From contig JAMZAV010000100.1 in the NCBI GenBank assembly GCA_024449915.1, forward strand, positions 372,001 to 436,000: 64,000 nucleotides of DNA, in the 5' to 3' direction. Positions 22,337-34,904 of this stretch are shown in pieces (position 1 is the stretch's first letter; every line of letters starts with the position of its first letter). The position numbers were made by a program, and so were the translations under genes. A model generated the notes under the pieces. That model saw nothing but the letters and a program-made list of their open reading frames with translations. It did no database searches and was not told the origin of the DNA. This DNA comes from Sweltsa coloradensis. Taxonomy: Eukaryota; Arthropoda; Insecta; Plecoptera; Chloroperlidae.

Positions 22337-23588
22337 TTAACCCGTTTTCCCACATTGTTATTATATTTGCTTTAGGATTGATGAGCAATTAAACAAAACT
22401 TTCCAAGTTAGATGATTTACGCAAACGAATTACATTCATTATTTAATTAAGGCGGAGTTCAGAATGGCGCATTCACAACATGGAAATCTGGAGTGTTGTT
22501 AGGTTATAAACGTCACAAACAATGCATGAAACAGAACATAAGTTCTAAGAAAGTTTATTTCTCCTTCAAAAATGTCTCCATTAGATTCAAAAGTTAAATT
22601 AAAAACTTGCTTCATTCGTTACGGATGTTGAGTCAACACAAATCCAACAGGTTGTCACACCTTCAAAATATCATAACCTTCACTATTGCCGGAATATAAC
22701 CCTTTCAATATCAATCAAAAATGAATTTGTTCAGAACAAAACTGTTAAGAAAAAAGTTTCGTCGATCGTTTGTTTAAATCAATCCCCAATCAAACCCCAA
22801 TCAAACGTATATAACTGATCTATGAAGATCTCTCCACACACATTCAGCAGAATATACGACATTCTTATTCCAATACACGTTATATATGATTTCTTCTACT
22901 AGTAAATTAACAAAGTGTTATATTAATCTACAATAATTAGACACATATTAATGTTAACATATTTGTGTTGTACTAGTCATGCTAACATAGCATTGCATGG
23001 AAGACACTAAACGCATCTAGACGAAAAAAATACAGTTTTAAAAGAATAATCAAAGAAGTGCTGTAACCGGCTTGGAATAAGTCGGCGTCAGTCAAGCTAG
23101 CTATGCGACTTTAGGCCGATAAGCAGTAAAGATGTAGTTGAGTGATGGCGAGTCTTTTCAGTCTTAGCCTCACGCTCCAGTCCATGGCCAGCCTGCCATT
23201 TAGGCACAAAGCTTGCGTCTGTAAAGTGTTGGAAAACACCAACTAACTCAAATAAAAAAAGTATTAGTTACATTTAGTTTGTATGATATTGTTTGTAAGC
23301 TAGTGGATTAAAGGACTGATGGAGACGTTTTAAAATAAAATATTTTAATTTAAAATAGTATATTTGATCAAATTTGACCATTTCAAGGAACTTGTTGGAT
23401 GATGGGTAATTTTAAAAAGCTATCATTATTTAAACCATATTCAATTTAATCCATTGGCCAAGGTTACGTCATTTTAATACTGTAAATAATCATAAGATGT
23501 TTAAAATAAACTGTAATTAAATAGAAAAATATATTTATAATTTAATATATATACATTATATTTAATTAAATGTATAAACAGACCAAGA
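22337..23588. other. No supported gene; one strong small hairpin
   Basis: Mostly AT-rich. At about 23,068-23,086 CCGGCTT-GGAAT-AAGTCGG can form a 7-bp stem with a 5-nt loop inside a GC-richer segment (23,060-23,230). I cannot assign it to an RNA family. Confidence 0.35.
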
Positions 23589-23609
23589 TTTAGACAGAAT
23601 TAAATTGGT

Positions 23610-23682
23610 GCCTGAATAGCTCAGTTGGTAAGAGCATGGCCCGGAAAGCCAAGGTCCCAGGTTCGATCCCCGGTGTAGTCAC
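23610..23682 (+). repeat. tRNA-like sequence with intact A and B boxes (tRNA-derived, probably not a working tRNA)
   Basis: A box TAGCTCAGTTGG and B box GGTTCGATCCC are perfect Pol III promoter matches, and TTTTTT follows at about 23,684, a Pol III terminator. A cloverleaf can be drawn with D stem GCTC/GAGC and anticodon loop CCGGAAA (anticodon GGA). Against function: two mismatches and one wobble in the acceptor stem, a mismatch in the T stem, and C instead of the near-universal U33. No long serine-type variable arm is present, though GGA would read serine codons. Best read as a tRNA pseudogene or SINE head. Confidence 0.7.
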
Positions 23683-23792
23683 TTTTTTAATTTCTGTTTA
23701 AAGTACTAATATATATATATATTTTTTGTTTTACCTTGGCTTTATAGTAGGCGACTATGACGCTCTTATGTTAGTACTTTAGACAGAAATTA

Positions 23793-23908
23793 CAAAAGTG
23801 ACTACACCGGGGATCGAACCCGGGACCTTAGCTGTCCGGTTATATAGCCGGTTATATAGCCCGGACAGCTAAGGTCCCGGGTTCGATCCCCGGTGTAATC
23901 ACTTTTTT
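23793..23908. repeat. Head-to-head tRNA 3'-half palindrome
   Basis: Two inverted copies of the 3' half of the neighbouring tRNA-like sequence, each about 45 bp, from about the anticodon loop through the B box (GGTTCGATCCCCGG) to GTAGTCAC/GTAATCAC. Arms 23,793-23,839 and 23,861-23,908 differ at one or two bases. The 21-nt centre carries a direct doublet of GGTTATATAGCC. Flank sequence TACTTTAGACAGAAATT at about 23,774-23,791 is the inverse of the flank after the first tRNA-like copy (23,690-23,706). Between these, 23,736-23,770 holds a third, altered minus-strand piece (AAGAGC, expanded loop, AAAGCCAAGGT). Confidence 0.85.
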
Positions 23909-23935
23909 ATGAATTGACAAGTACTCTATATATAA

Positions 23936-26900
23936 AATATAGAACATAAATGAAATTCTTTCGAGCGATAAAATAATTTTATACCAAGTTTCGAACAGTT
24001 CCCATGCCATTCTCAAGTAATGACATACATAAAATACATAATATAAACTTATTTAACTCGGAAACTCGAAGAATTTCATTATGTACTTTATCGAAAATCT
24101 CGTAAACATATATAATTATATGTATTTTTTTAATCATAATCGAACATACTAGATTATGTATAAATGTGCAACAAGCAAGACAGATGCAAGGTGTAAATGT
24201 GACCCGGCACCTCCACCAAAGTATGCAAATGCTCTATTATCAAGTATTCCTCACTCCAACAAGGCTTAAACTTTGCGCTCAAGTTCAAAATGAGATAAAT
24301 AATCCACATTTCTTTTTTCCTCTGGCCAAGGTAGATTTATTATTTAGAAAATGTTGACATTTCAAATCTTTGCATTTCAATAGAATCCTTACATCCAAAT
24401 CCGAATCTTACGAGTAGGGATTTAAATTCACTTGTATTCGCACTCTCTTGAATGTAAATGTAAATGTCATATTTCCATGCGCCTTGAGAGGTAGCTAAGG
24501 TGAGAATCAAAGGCTCGCTCTCGATTACCGCGTTCATTTTTATACACGCCTACCTCAACATCTAACATCAAATAGTCGCGACGAATGTTAAAATGAATAA
24601 ATGTAATATAGTAAAAAGACAAAAGGTCTAAATAATTATTGTTTCTTTTAAACTCTTACAAAGTTAGTTTACGTCTGAGTTGTTCTAATTAAGAACACAG
24701 CTGCTGGTAAATATGTTTGGTTTCATCACTATGAATAGAAGAATAAAACGTGCTTTTACTACACCATAATATTTTTAAACTATAAAATTAGAAAATGTTC
24801 AAAATGAAATTTTTATGAAATCTCTTAGTGTTTTCATGTCATCTCCAATCATCCAAGATGCTGATTTTCCCTCGTTTCTTTCAATAATTAAATTTGAAGT
24901 TGTTCTTAGTCGGCGTCTCGTCATAAAATCCATTTATTTAGACTTACAGAGTTGCCAATTATAAATTTTCAGAGTCTTACGCTTTCAAATTGTATATAAT
25001 AAATTTATTAGGAAGAATAGAACAAATACATGTTAAGTGGATATAAAATCACGGGTCAAAGGCGTGTCATTTCTACTGGTATACAATGAAAGAATAATAT
25101 TTTGTAATATTCAAGCAATTTCGATTTCGAAGGTAAGGTGTGAATCGTTCACATATCGAATTAATATATATAATGAGCTTAATTTCAGTGAATCCAGTAA
25201 TTAGAATCAAAACAATTATTAAATGTATTTATGTTCAGGGGAAAATCTGTCCAGGCAGGGTAAATAATTGGTGTCTCTCTTCAGGTGACTGGATAGGTAG
25301 GATGAGAGAGAGAAAATAATGTTAACAGTCACTTGACTGATTTTTATTCGGGAACTAATTGAAAGCTGGATGAGCCCACCATGTCGGCACCGACGCCATT
25401 GACGCGTGAAAAATCTCAAGTAGAGATAAAAGAATATATTATTAAATGTATGACATTTTCAAATTTTGTCAAGCGAAGATTCTTTCTTATGCATATTACA
25501 TAACAAGGCATTTTACTCAAAACGTGAAAACTACAAATAATTTATTTTGCCCAAAGGGGAAATATACTCACCCTATAGCCTGCAACTCAAGTCCCTACCT
25601 TTTTAACGGTCGAAGAAGTTATGAAGGGTAGGGGAATTACTTTCCTCTCAAATAGCTTCTTGAGTACTTGCTTACTCGCTGGTCCTTCCTTATTCAAGCA
25701 CAACTAAACAACAAGACTCCTTTTAATACCGCATTCGGCTAAATGTTAATTGCTTTCTTTGCAATCAATTTTGTGACAGTTGGTTTGCCAAAGCGGAAGA
25801 ATATTACCCCCTGTTATTCAGAAGCAACCATGCGGACTTGAAATTGGGCTTGAAATTGGAAAAAAAACCAATTAGATTTAACTGAGCCGATGTCATTACA
25901 TGCATCCTATCGTTTAAAATTGCATAATATTTATTTACTGACAAAATACTATCTAATCACAAATAAAGAAATACTTAGTTTTAGACCCAGAACTTTATTA
26001 TTTTTTTTGAGATAGTTAACCCATATTAATATTGATGCATTATGAAACATTAGAAAATCGAATTAAAGATAATAATACCAATTATCAAGGTTTTATGAAA
26101 TATTTAATTATACTTGTTATGGATGTCACACACACATATGCGTAGAATAGTAGGGATGATTGTCAATTAGCTATAAAACTTGGGTCAAAATAATCGTTTT
26201 GAATTTTAAAACTAATTCGTAAAAATATGTAATAGGTAATACCATTATGAGTCTGCAATACCAGTGATTTGTTTCGGGAAGTTTTCCTGAAGCCAGTTTT
26301 TATCGGATTGTTATCAGCCTTTTCACATGTTAAGGTCGTGTATATGAAGTATTCTACAGAGGCTCATTTTCTTTTTTAAACCATCACAAAAATCATTATA
26401 AATTAAATTGATTTGAGGATTAGGGATTTTTGTAAAGTCATTAAAATTGGGAAATTTCGGGACTTATTTTGTGCGTAATGCGCAATGATGTTTGGTAACC
26501 TATGAATTTAGAAGAGTGATCATATCTTTGATTAACAATTACGCAACATTGCATCTCGATCGGATGACAACTGGAAGCAGAAAAAGTTCCCAACAAAGTT
26601 TCAAATAGTTGACTAGTTGACTCTTATATACTTTTTACCACTTATACATTTTCAGTTTCACTATTTCTGTTTTCAATACATCTGTATACCCAGCAAAGAG
26701 AACGTATTTTATTTGTTATGGATAACATGTTGCTACTGCTGCACTGTCGTAAATAGTGAGGAAGGAAACAAAATGTTCGGAGGCTAGCTCCGTATTCTAC
26801 TTTTCACTTCTCACATCTCTCACGGACATATTCACCAGTTAACCACGTGGGCCAAGATTTTAATGATTTGCCTAACTGCATTATAATACCATCTGTATGC

Positions 26901-27399
26901 AGATTTAACGACACCCCTGCAGTATGTTTCCTTTAACTGAACCGTACAAATTCAAATGTGGGAACTACCCTGGGTTCAGTGCACAAGTAATTAAAGGAAC
27001 GCTCCTTCAGGAAGACTCCTGACTCCTCAGTGAAAGAATGTAGCTATTAATACCTCATGCGTACCGTGTGAGACTGGTGCAAGAGACCACGGGCTAAAAT
27101 CTTTTCACTGACATCCAGATTGAAATCAGTTGATTTCTACGTTTTCTTTCATCCTGTAAGTGATCGCTAGGATTTACTCTTCTTAAACAGCTCTCAAACA
27201 TTCCTTTTACAATTCCATTGCAACCTAATAAGTCACCTGAAGATGGTGTTACCAGGTAAAAGTGATGCTGTACTCTATAACGAGTATCGTACGAAAACAA
27301 ACTTCGTCTTAAATTAATCTTAGTTGGTGTGGTTAGCAGATCAATAACTAATTTATTATGGTGTTGACTGTTGGGGTTGTTCTGAAAAGAATGTCCAGG
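23936..27399. other. No supported gene; one R1 fragment
   Basis: A 20-bp orphan piece of R1 (CCCGGCACCTCCACCAAA on +, so - orientation) lies at 24,203-24,222. A minus-strand frame at 24,340-24,537 reads fairly naturally (MNAVIESEPLILTLATS at its start) but has no supporting splice sites or family match. The rest is AT-rich and unrecognised. Confidence 0.35.
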
Positions 27400-27537
27400 G
27401 GCTGTTTAAACGAATTCACCTTAACGTCTGAAGGAGATATTGGAAATAACCGTCAGTCAGGATTGCCGGTAGATGGGAGTGAACCGAGAACTCACCAATA
27501 AGAGTCACTCGTAACGGATGAGCTACCTCTATCACAG
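27400..27537 (-). mobile_element. SINE family S1 copy (tRNA-derived)
   Basis: On the - strand: A-box-like GGTAGCTCATCCGTTACGAG, B-box-like GGTTCACTCCC, then the family body CTACCGGCAATCCTGACTGA and, further on, CTTCAGACGTTAAGGTGAA. The same order is found at 63,700-63,930. The head indicates origin from a tRNA and Pol III transcription. Confidence 0.75.
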
Positions 27538-27628
27538 TAGATTATACTCATGTTGGCAAGTCTGCCAATAGTAATCAAGACGAAATATATAAAATAGTCG
27601 TATTGAAACAGTAACTGTGGTTGGATCC

Positions 27629-27710
27629 TTGTACGATTTAACCTAGGGTGAGCAGAGTTATTTTAATTTAATATTTTTTCCCACGAAAAATCCTAGATTA
27701 AATCGTACAG
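27629..27710. repeat. Short hairpin element, about 17-bp inverted arms
   Basis: GTACGATTTAACCTAGG (27,631-27,647) pairs with CCTAGATTAAATCGTAC (27,692-27,708) with one mismatch; the pairing extends by CCT/AGG just outside with a one-base bulge. The centre is AT-rich. It could be a very small MITE. No target duplication is clear. Confidence 0.6.
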
Positions 27711-27799
27711 GAAACCGTTTAATGTTACTTTTTAGCCGTATTACTGTCATTGACAGTGGCAGTAGCTCTTATTAATACATATATTTTTATATCTCGATT

Positions 27800-27960
27800 T
27801 GGTAGGTCGGGAAAACACTCCCGTAGGTGTAATTAATATTATTTACTACAATTCAGAAATTAAAAAAGTCCGCCCCTACCGGGATTCGAACCACGGGTGT
27901 CCCACATTCCAGGTGAGCGTCTTTACCACTAGACCATCAGTTTCATCAGTTGAATCAGTT
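27800..27960 (-). mobile_element. SINE family S2 copy (tRNA-derived)
   Basis: On the - strand the head has A-box-like TGGTCTAGTGGTAAAGACG, a fully paired anticodon stem CTCAC/GTGGG with loop CTGGAAT (anticodon GGA) and B box GGTTCGAATCC. The T stem has two mismatches and the acceptor stem is not paired, so it is not a working tRNA. The body follows with TTTTTTAATTTCTGAATTG and TTACACCTACGGGAGTG, shared with 15,441-15,518. Confidence 0.75.
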
Positions 27961-29149
27961 CATATCTTTTGTGACCATCTTGCGATTGCCACGATAAACA
28001 GTGTTAACTCTTGCAGATTTGTTATTGACTGGTGTTTAAAACAGCGTTGAAACTTACCCCTGGAGATTTAGTGACAGTTAGGAATTGTACAAAAATCCGG
28101 ACCCAGAAGAGTTTAAAGTTTTAAAAAAGGAATTTTTAGCATTCGTTGATAAAGTAATTAAATAGAGAAGATATTGTGTTGTAGTTTATTTTTTTAATTT
28201 TCCATAATGTATCATAACTATGGATACAATCATGCGAGAATTCCGAGAAAATTCCTTTAAAGAGGCGAGTGCCATTTTGACTCGAGTTCTACGCCATAAC
28301 GTTAGCAAGGCCCTGAACATCGCATGTTTTGTGTATGTGGCCTTATAGTGTTGCTGCATAAATCAACAACCTAGAATTCGGATACCTTCTCTATGTCAAC
28401 ATAAATACAACACCATGAGTTTCTATTATAAATTTAATTTATTTGTGTGCCTTTTATTAAACACAGTTTGTATTGAACTTCTTGTTCGTAAGTCCTCGCC
28501 TCACGAGAAGCCCAGCCATTTCATTCGTACACACCCCTTCATCTTACAAACAGCACGCTATGGCGTGTCGCAAACAGGAGGGAAATGGTAAAAATATGAT
28601 TTTACCTTGAGGAAAATAAAACCTTTTATTATACAGTAATGATTTTCAATTTTATGTTGAAAGAAATGTAGAAGTGTTTTTTTTATAACTATGGAAATGT
28701 GTTTTCGCATAGTTCAAAATGAGATTTGAAAGAGTTTGTTTGTATTTACTCGAAACAAATACAAAATAGCTGAAAGTAAATTACAATTATTAATGGTGCG
28801 AGCTGTAAGAGTTAAGTCAATGTTGATGATCATACTGTTTCACGTTTTAATGGAAGTTTCGTGTAATACTCAACATGGTTGAGATGGGTAATTTAATCCT
28901 CTGGACTTGGAATGGATAAAATAATACAATATTGGGGTGCATAGCTAAAAAGTTAGAGGATATAGACAAAATGAGAAATAAATGAAATTACTACAGAAAA
29001 TCCTATACCTAATCTTTTGCTTGTGGTAATTACTACATGTATAGTAATAAATAAGTTTCACAATCAACGTAGGCCGAATTACTTACTTTACTTCAATAAC
29101 TTTATTTTAATAAAAACAACTATTTACCGAATTAACCTCACATAGCATC
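27961..29149. other. No supported feature
   Basis: AT-rich DNA without recognisable repeats or exons. Runs up to the R1 copy. Confidence 0.4.
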
Positions 29150-29352
29150 ACTTTCTGTCCGTCCGTCCATCTGTGAGTGTGCCACGTATCGCGATAAAAA
29201 CCGAACATGACCTCCACTTGGCATGCGGTTTATTTGTTAGCATTACATTTCAACAAGGATGTACATAATGATGTTGTTGAACGTGGGGCCAGGGGGCGGG
29301 GCTACTCTCACTGGCAAGCGAGATATTCTCTAACCCGGCACCTCCACCAACA
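29150..29352 (-). mobile_element. R1 MITE-like repeat, substantial copy
   Basis: On the - strand: TTGGTGGAGGTGCCGGGTTA, ATATCTCGCTTGCCAGTGAG, GTAGCCCCGCCCCCTGG, CATCCTTGTTGAA, GGAGGTCATGTTCGGTTTTT, then GACGGACGGACAGAAAGTGATGC. This is one of the most complete R1 internal regions here and, with the 47,779 copy, defines the order of landmarks. The GGGAGCGAAG ends are not seen. Confidence 0.8.
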
Positions 29353-30633
29353 GTGAGCAACTTGATATAATGTTTTATTTGTCTAGTCATCTTTGACAAT
29401 TTGTTGATTAAGTAGCTTTGCTATCTATGTTTGATATTCCTGTACCTGTGTGTGTAGTGGCATTAATAATATTATTCTCTAATATTATAAACCAAAACGT
29501 TTTCTTGTCTATTGTTAGCAATATCGTTTACAAAATTATAAAACTGTTTTTAGTGGAAGAAATAATTATAAAAAGTGTGTATGAATACGCCAAGAAGAGC
29601 GAGGTTGTTAGCTACACTGACTGGTATGTGATGATTGATAGGTTGAATGCATATTGTAAGTAGGGAGTGTTGATAAACACTAAAATACATCACTCCATAT
29701 TTTCTAACTCTAATTAAAAGTTTTCGTTAAACATTCTCGTTTGCACGTTTATAAATTTCCTTGAGGCGCATTTTCTTCAGATAGGCGTGAAAAACATTAC
29801 ACAGCTCCGCTGTCGAATTTCTGGCAAGCTCAGGTTTATTTCAAACCATCTATACAATGAGAGGAGCAAACTTAAGAGAAAGAGAATGCATCTACCTTTG
29901 TTGGTTTCTACAGACAATGGCGAGAAGCTCCTTTATATAATGTACATCTCTCATTACTTCAATACCACATGAGCTCACACACCGAGCGGACAAAAGAGCG
30001 TCGCATTGGTTCGCCCGTGTGTTCGGGTGGGTGCACACTGAAGCACGGGAAGAAAAGAAAAGAGATGGGAGAGAGCACTGCACTCATTTTCTTACTTTCA
30101 TCTTGTCAACGGAGAGTTTGTGCAATGTATGACGTGCAATGTATGAAAGAATGATAGATGATAGATTGTGTCGAAGAAAATTCGCGTGCGTTGGGACAAA
30201 GAAGCTTTATATCAACTGAAGTGTCTATGGTGTGGATTTGTTGAGCAGGTATTTGTAGCTGTCTCGTTCTCCCGTACAAGATTACAGTGATTTTATGTGT
30301 GAGTTTTTATTGAGAAGAAAATATTTAAAAAATATATATAATTGGTTTGTTTTGTGACATACGGAAGTTCTTCAACGAATATGTATCCTATTGAATTTAA
30401 GATCTATTTACATACAAGCTCAGAGGGGTCTTTTATAGCCCCTAGAACCGATTCACAAATTCACCAAAGAAATATTTTTAAATTTACTTAATTAGTAGTT
30501 GATTAATGAAAACAGCTCAGTCTAAAGACAGACTTCAAAAGATTGTGTATAGTAAAGACTGAAATCTAGGGATTAAGTATGAACTATCTGAGAACGAGTA
30601 TATCTTTATTACGCTCACTTTTTATCATATCAG
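29353..30633. other. No firm gene; would be intron if the following exon is real
   Basis: Small frames at 29,418-29,663 and 29,787-30,154 have no recognisable content. GC-richer DNA at 29,960-30,080 is open on both strands. An acceptor-type pyrimidine tract at its right end leads into the candidate terminal exon. Confidence 0.35.
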
Positions 30634-30737
30634 CAATCAGAACACCTCTTACCATGCCACCTCGTCATCTCAACCGAAAGCGGCCCCCGATGTTCCAAGG
30701 AGGTCTTCCACCGCCCGCCAAGAAGAGACGGGAATAA
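30634..30737 (+). CDS. Candidate terminal coding exon, basic/proline-rich C-terminus
   Basis: A polypyrimidine tract and acceptor (TTTTTATCATATCAG, ending 30,633) open a frame reading IRTPLT, MPPRHLNRKRPPM, FQGGLPPPAKKRRE and a TAA stop at 30,735-30,737. The composition (proline, lysine, arginine, with PAKKRRE at the very end) is that of a nuclear protein with a C-terminal nuclear localisation signal, as in many RNA-binding or chromatin proteins. The island is GC-rich against AT-rich flanks and only this frame reads naturally. It would begin two bases into a split codon. I do not recognise the protein. No canonical AATAAA lies close downstream, so the 3' end is undefined. An internal ATG at 30,654 exists but 27 codons alone are unlikely to be a gene. 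Confidence 0.45.
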
Positions 30738-33700
30738 CAAAACCGTTCCTACTGTAAACTCATTTTAGCCCCCACCCACATCACACTGTACAATTATCTG
30801 GCGGATGGACCGCTTTTCCCCAAATTAAACCCCCCATTTCCAATCATACAGTCTGGAAAAATCCACGACTCCGCGTTCTCATCATCAGGCACCCCCATCA
30901 AACCGTAATTTATGGCCATCAGAGGCCGGTATTTACATTGCCACTCACGGACAAAGCGTTCCGATGAGACGAAGATAGATACATATGCTGCTTTGTATTG
31001 CTTGTAGTTGTAAACAAATAACTTGGATAAAATTTTTTAGCTATATTTTAGTAAAAATACGTCGAATTAAATTATTTTATTAATATTTGCTTGTCTCTTC
31101 ATTCGTCTAAATTAGCACGTTATCCTGACGGGCTTAAAATACAGTCAAATATTTGTCATCCTGTTGTGCAAAATATTATAGAATATTTTAATGTTTTCTA
31201 TTAACAAATCTGAATAGAAATTATGCAAATATTCGCCAGGAGGCAGTTAATATTACGATTACAAATATTTTGTAAGGGTGCGATAATTCAGGGCGTGAAC
31301 CCGTACAGCTAAGTGTTTTTCAGGCGTATTGCCAAGCAGTGAGAATATTTCCCCTAAAGTATTTTCCACGAATTTCAAAGCGCACTTGCACTTTTACGCC
31401 AAACGAAACAGCTAAAACGGTTACTTTAGCCTAATTTTCAAATACTCGGTGTTTTCACATCGCTGACAAGCACGAGCTTATTTCAGACTAATTGAAAGTC
31501 AAGCTTTAGTGTTAGTTTTCTTGTTTATCAACAGATTAATGATATGAAAGTTTTTTGTTGTTGTTGTGATTCAAGGTAGTCCGATGTATTTTTTTGGTTA
31601 TCTACGATATTCTTATAAATGTGCATTTAGTATGCTTTAATTAACGATAAATTTAACTTTTAGACAAACATTTCACAAACCTTAAACATCATAAGTCATC
31701 GTTTTTAAAACTTTATACTTATATCAGAATTAATTTTTTTAAGAACTTATTTGCAATATACACATAAATTGCATAACCTTGACACGTCATTTCTGCTTTT
31801 TAATATATTCAAGATAAACCAATGTTTAATTTCAAAACAACGCCATCATTTAAAATTTACTTTTGAATTGAAATTTATTACCGAAGCAGCAAGTGACGCG
31901 ATATTTTTTGTAGTTTATAATAAATTTTGATATTCTCTTTCTGGAATACATTTACGTGAAAATAATAAATTATAATGAAGTGAATGTTGTAACAATGTGT
32001 TGGTATTGATACTGTCATATTACATGCAATGTTTCTAATATAATGTTATTTATGTATATTTTTGTTCGTTGCCGATTCATTTCATTTATGCCTTTCAAGA
32101 TGTTCAACGGTATAATACATTCTAGTTTGTAATTAAAGCTCTTATGTGTCTTTCTAAGTACAACTTTCTCCACTGAAGATTTGATCAGACACATTAACTC
32201 TTATGTCCCAACTAATATTGTTTGAATATATACATTTTCAAGAATCACGAATTCGGTTTAACATGGCTGTGCTCTTGGCAATCATAAAACATGTACGTGT
32301 GCTGTCAGATGAACGTGTGTGAGTATGTATGAGTGCTTTGGAGTGTAACATCATCTTTCATAATGTATTCAATGCAATTCTACGGAATTCTGTTCCTACG
32401 TCAAGCAGGCAGGACGTAATATTCGCTTTTGTTCGCCAACCAGACTACATTGGTGGGTATTTTGAGATGCTGGCAATGGCGATGAGGGTGATGAAAGGAT
32501 CAGATAATACGATATTAAACATTTACACAATCCTACACAAGAAAGTCAACCTCCATTTCAAAAAGCTATATTTAGTATTGTTAAGATGTGTGCACAGGCA
32601 AGAGGGAGCTTACAAGAGGGAGCACCCACGACCAAATATGCTGCACTGAAAATGGCTCATTAAAAAACAAATTAATGTAATTAAACCTTACTTCGTTTAG
32701 ATGAGTGCATTTAAACATAAAAAATGGTTTTAACGCTCTCAGTGAGGGTGATATTCGCAACGTTAGTGTCCCCGTATAAGAATCGCAATCCTTTTACGCC
32801 GCCATTATTTGAAAACATAAAATGCTGTTTCCCTGTTATAATTCCCTAAACTAAGCTTAATGTTGTTCCGTTGTTTTCGCTACCTATATAGGTTTAGTAA
32901 ACGTATATTGACAACAAACTCAACGTTCCCAAGTCGAATTCGATTACCAAGTTTATTGTATGTACTTCATTGTCTCCAGGAATGATAATAACATTTTATT
33001 ACATCACAAGGAAACAGTGTTTGCATATTTGTCAGACACTGTAAATGTCTAGTTGAATATATCGCACATTTATAACATTGAATTTGCTACATTTTCATTA
33101 ATTGAAATTTGCATAAACATATGTGTACAACACATTATCTATATTCGAAATAGAAAGAATTACTTTATAGATGACGTCATCATTTCCATAAATTTGCATA
33201 CATGTAAATGCATTATCCACGTTGCAAAATACTCTATCCAAATGACCTTGTGAGGCTACAATGTCAACGTAAGAAGTGAAACTAGCTTACCTTGCCGACA
33301 GAGGCAGCTCATGCGTGGCTAGTGACACTCTGATACCCACTACCGGCAATCCTGACAGAAAGTTCAAGAGGAAGCCGTTCACCGACTTACTAGTCAATGA
33401 GATGTTGAACAGACTGTACTTCATGCAAAAGTAATAAAACATAACACAAATATGTTTTACTTTCGCACGTGGGTTTTATTCGAGTAATTGCATGATATAA
33501 TGTCGAGTCATCTTTATCATTTAAACTGTTGGCGTTTGGACACGTCATTGAAGATAAAAATACTATACGCAAAGTGACAGTTTTTTTAATTGTGTTGTTG
33601 ACGTGGAAGACACTATGACTGATAATATCGACTTTTTGCCCGTAAAAAGATCGTCACACTATGTACATTAATCCAGTAGTCATCGCAACGTGTCATATTT

Positions 33701-34881
33701 TAAAATAATTCACGAATGTTCATTTTAAGTTGGATGAATGAAGATTAGGTCTGACTGTTTCGATAGTCTACTCGTTCCTATTCCTGCAGCCGTAAATAAT
33801 CTCATGTGAACTTTGTGTATCTGCTAATAATGGATGAATGAACAGCCCTATCATACCAGATTTTCAATATTTACCACAAATCAGTCAGAAAATATGTACT
33901 TATTTTGTGTTTTTAAGCATTTTGACGTATTCTAAATAATTAAAAAAGATTGATTTTTATTTTTATTTTCTAGGATCAATTTATGAAAAAGTGGCTATGG
34001 TAGGTGCCTTTCTATTCCATTCTTATTGAATTATGGAAAGTATAATAAATATGATTATAAAATGGACTGTGAAATTTTAAACCTGGTTTAATGAGAACGT
34101 CTGCCTCCTCTTAACGTAAAAGCTCGGGTCAACTTAGTCTAGTTAATTATGAGGTTCAGTCTAAAGTAGAAGCTTTGAGCGGGATTATGCATCTACTTTT
34201 TCTTCATTTAAATCATGAGTAAAACGGTATAAGTGTACATAATGCAACGCTCCATTATTCATATGCATGCATAATAAATGGATGTTAGGGGAATGTATAC
34301 CACACTAGAAGGCCACAGGGAAAATTATGTGTATACTTTAAGGTGCTTCTAGCATCTATGCTCCAATTCCTATTAGCTGTAGTGATGGCTATTTTCACTA
34401 TGGTAATTTGTAATTTGGTTGTACACTACTAAGTCATCTATAAACTTGCTGATGGACCCAGGTCCTAATTTAATTATTCGACCCTCATAGGCATATTCTA
34501 ATTACGCCAATGACAGTATGGGCTCTCGCCGAAACTCTATTATAAATTAAACCATATAAACTTATTCAAGCAAGACATTACTTTCTGAGGTCCTTTTCAT
34601 ATCATTCAGTGTTCAGAATATATTCATTCTTTGAACAAACCCTATAGTTTCTTCAATTGATTAAAAAATCAAAAAGACAAAGTAATTAATACAGTTTAAA
34701 GTTGAAGTGAAAAGATATAGTTCAATTTATTGATTTTGAACAGAGGTGTGATTCCGTGTGACCGTAATAGACCATTTTAATGAATTCATTGAGAAAAATA
34801 CCCTTTTTCTTTTTATTTCATGGTGTGCTGGTATCCTAAATTTTCGAATTTCTGGTTACATACACAATTTTTGGGGTTTTG
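30738..34881. other. Possible 3'UTR then long AT-rich stretch
   Basis: 30,738-30,970 stays GC-richer (CCCCCACCCACATCAC, AACCCCCCATTTCC) and could be 3'UTR of the candidate exon. 31,000-32,100 is strongly AT-rich. A 106-codon + frame at 32,329-32,649 has no domain I recognise. Confidence 0.35.
33297..33390 (+). mobile_element. SINE family S1 copy, internally deleted head
   Basis: GAGGCAGCTCATGCGTGGCTAG is the A-box region; the B box is lost, and CACTACCGGCAATCCTGACA followed by GAAAGTTCAAG is the start of the S1 body. The order matches the 27.4-kb and 63.8-kb copies. Confidence 0.65.
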
Positions 34882-34904
34882 GTGGAGGTGCCGGTCCAGA
34901 CAGT
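34882..34904 (+). repeat. R1 fragment
   Basis: Isolated TTGGTGGAGGTGCCGG block identical to the R1 left-half landmark, with no further R1 sequence beside it. Confidence 0.55.

Noticed and set aside
22030..22353. 107-codon minus-strand frame
   Set aside because: Lies wholly inside Helentron-like element B1 and recurs in B3 and B4 with frame breaks; it is a translation of transposon DNA.
23610..23682. Functional tRNA-Ser(GGA) gene
   Set aside because: Acceptor mismatches, no U33, no long variable arm and palindromic relatives argue for a tRNA-derived repeat.
27862..27955. Functional tRNA on the minus strand
   Set aside because: Anticodon stem is good but the T stem has two mismatches and the acceptor stem does not pair; the SINE body continues past it.
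32329..32649. 106-codon + frame
   Set aside because: No recognisable motif, no splice or start context, and average base composition for the region; kept only as a note.
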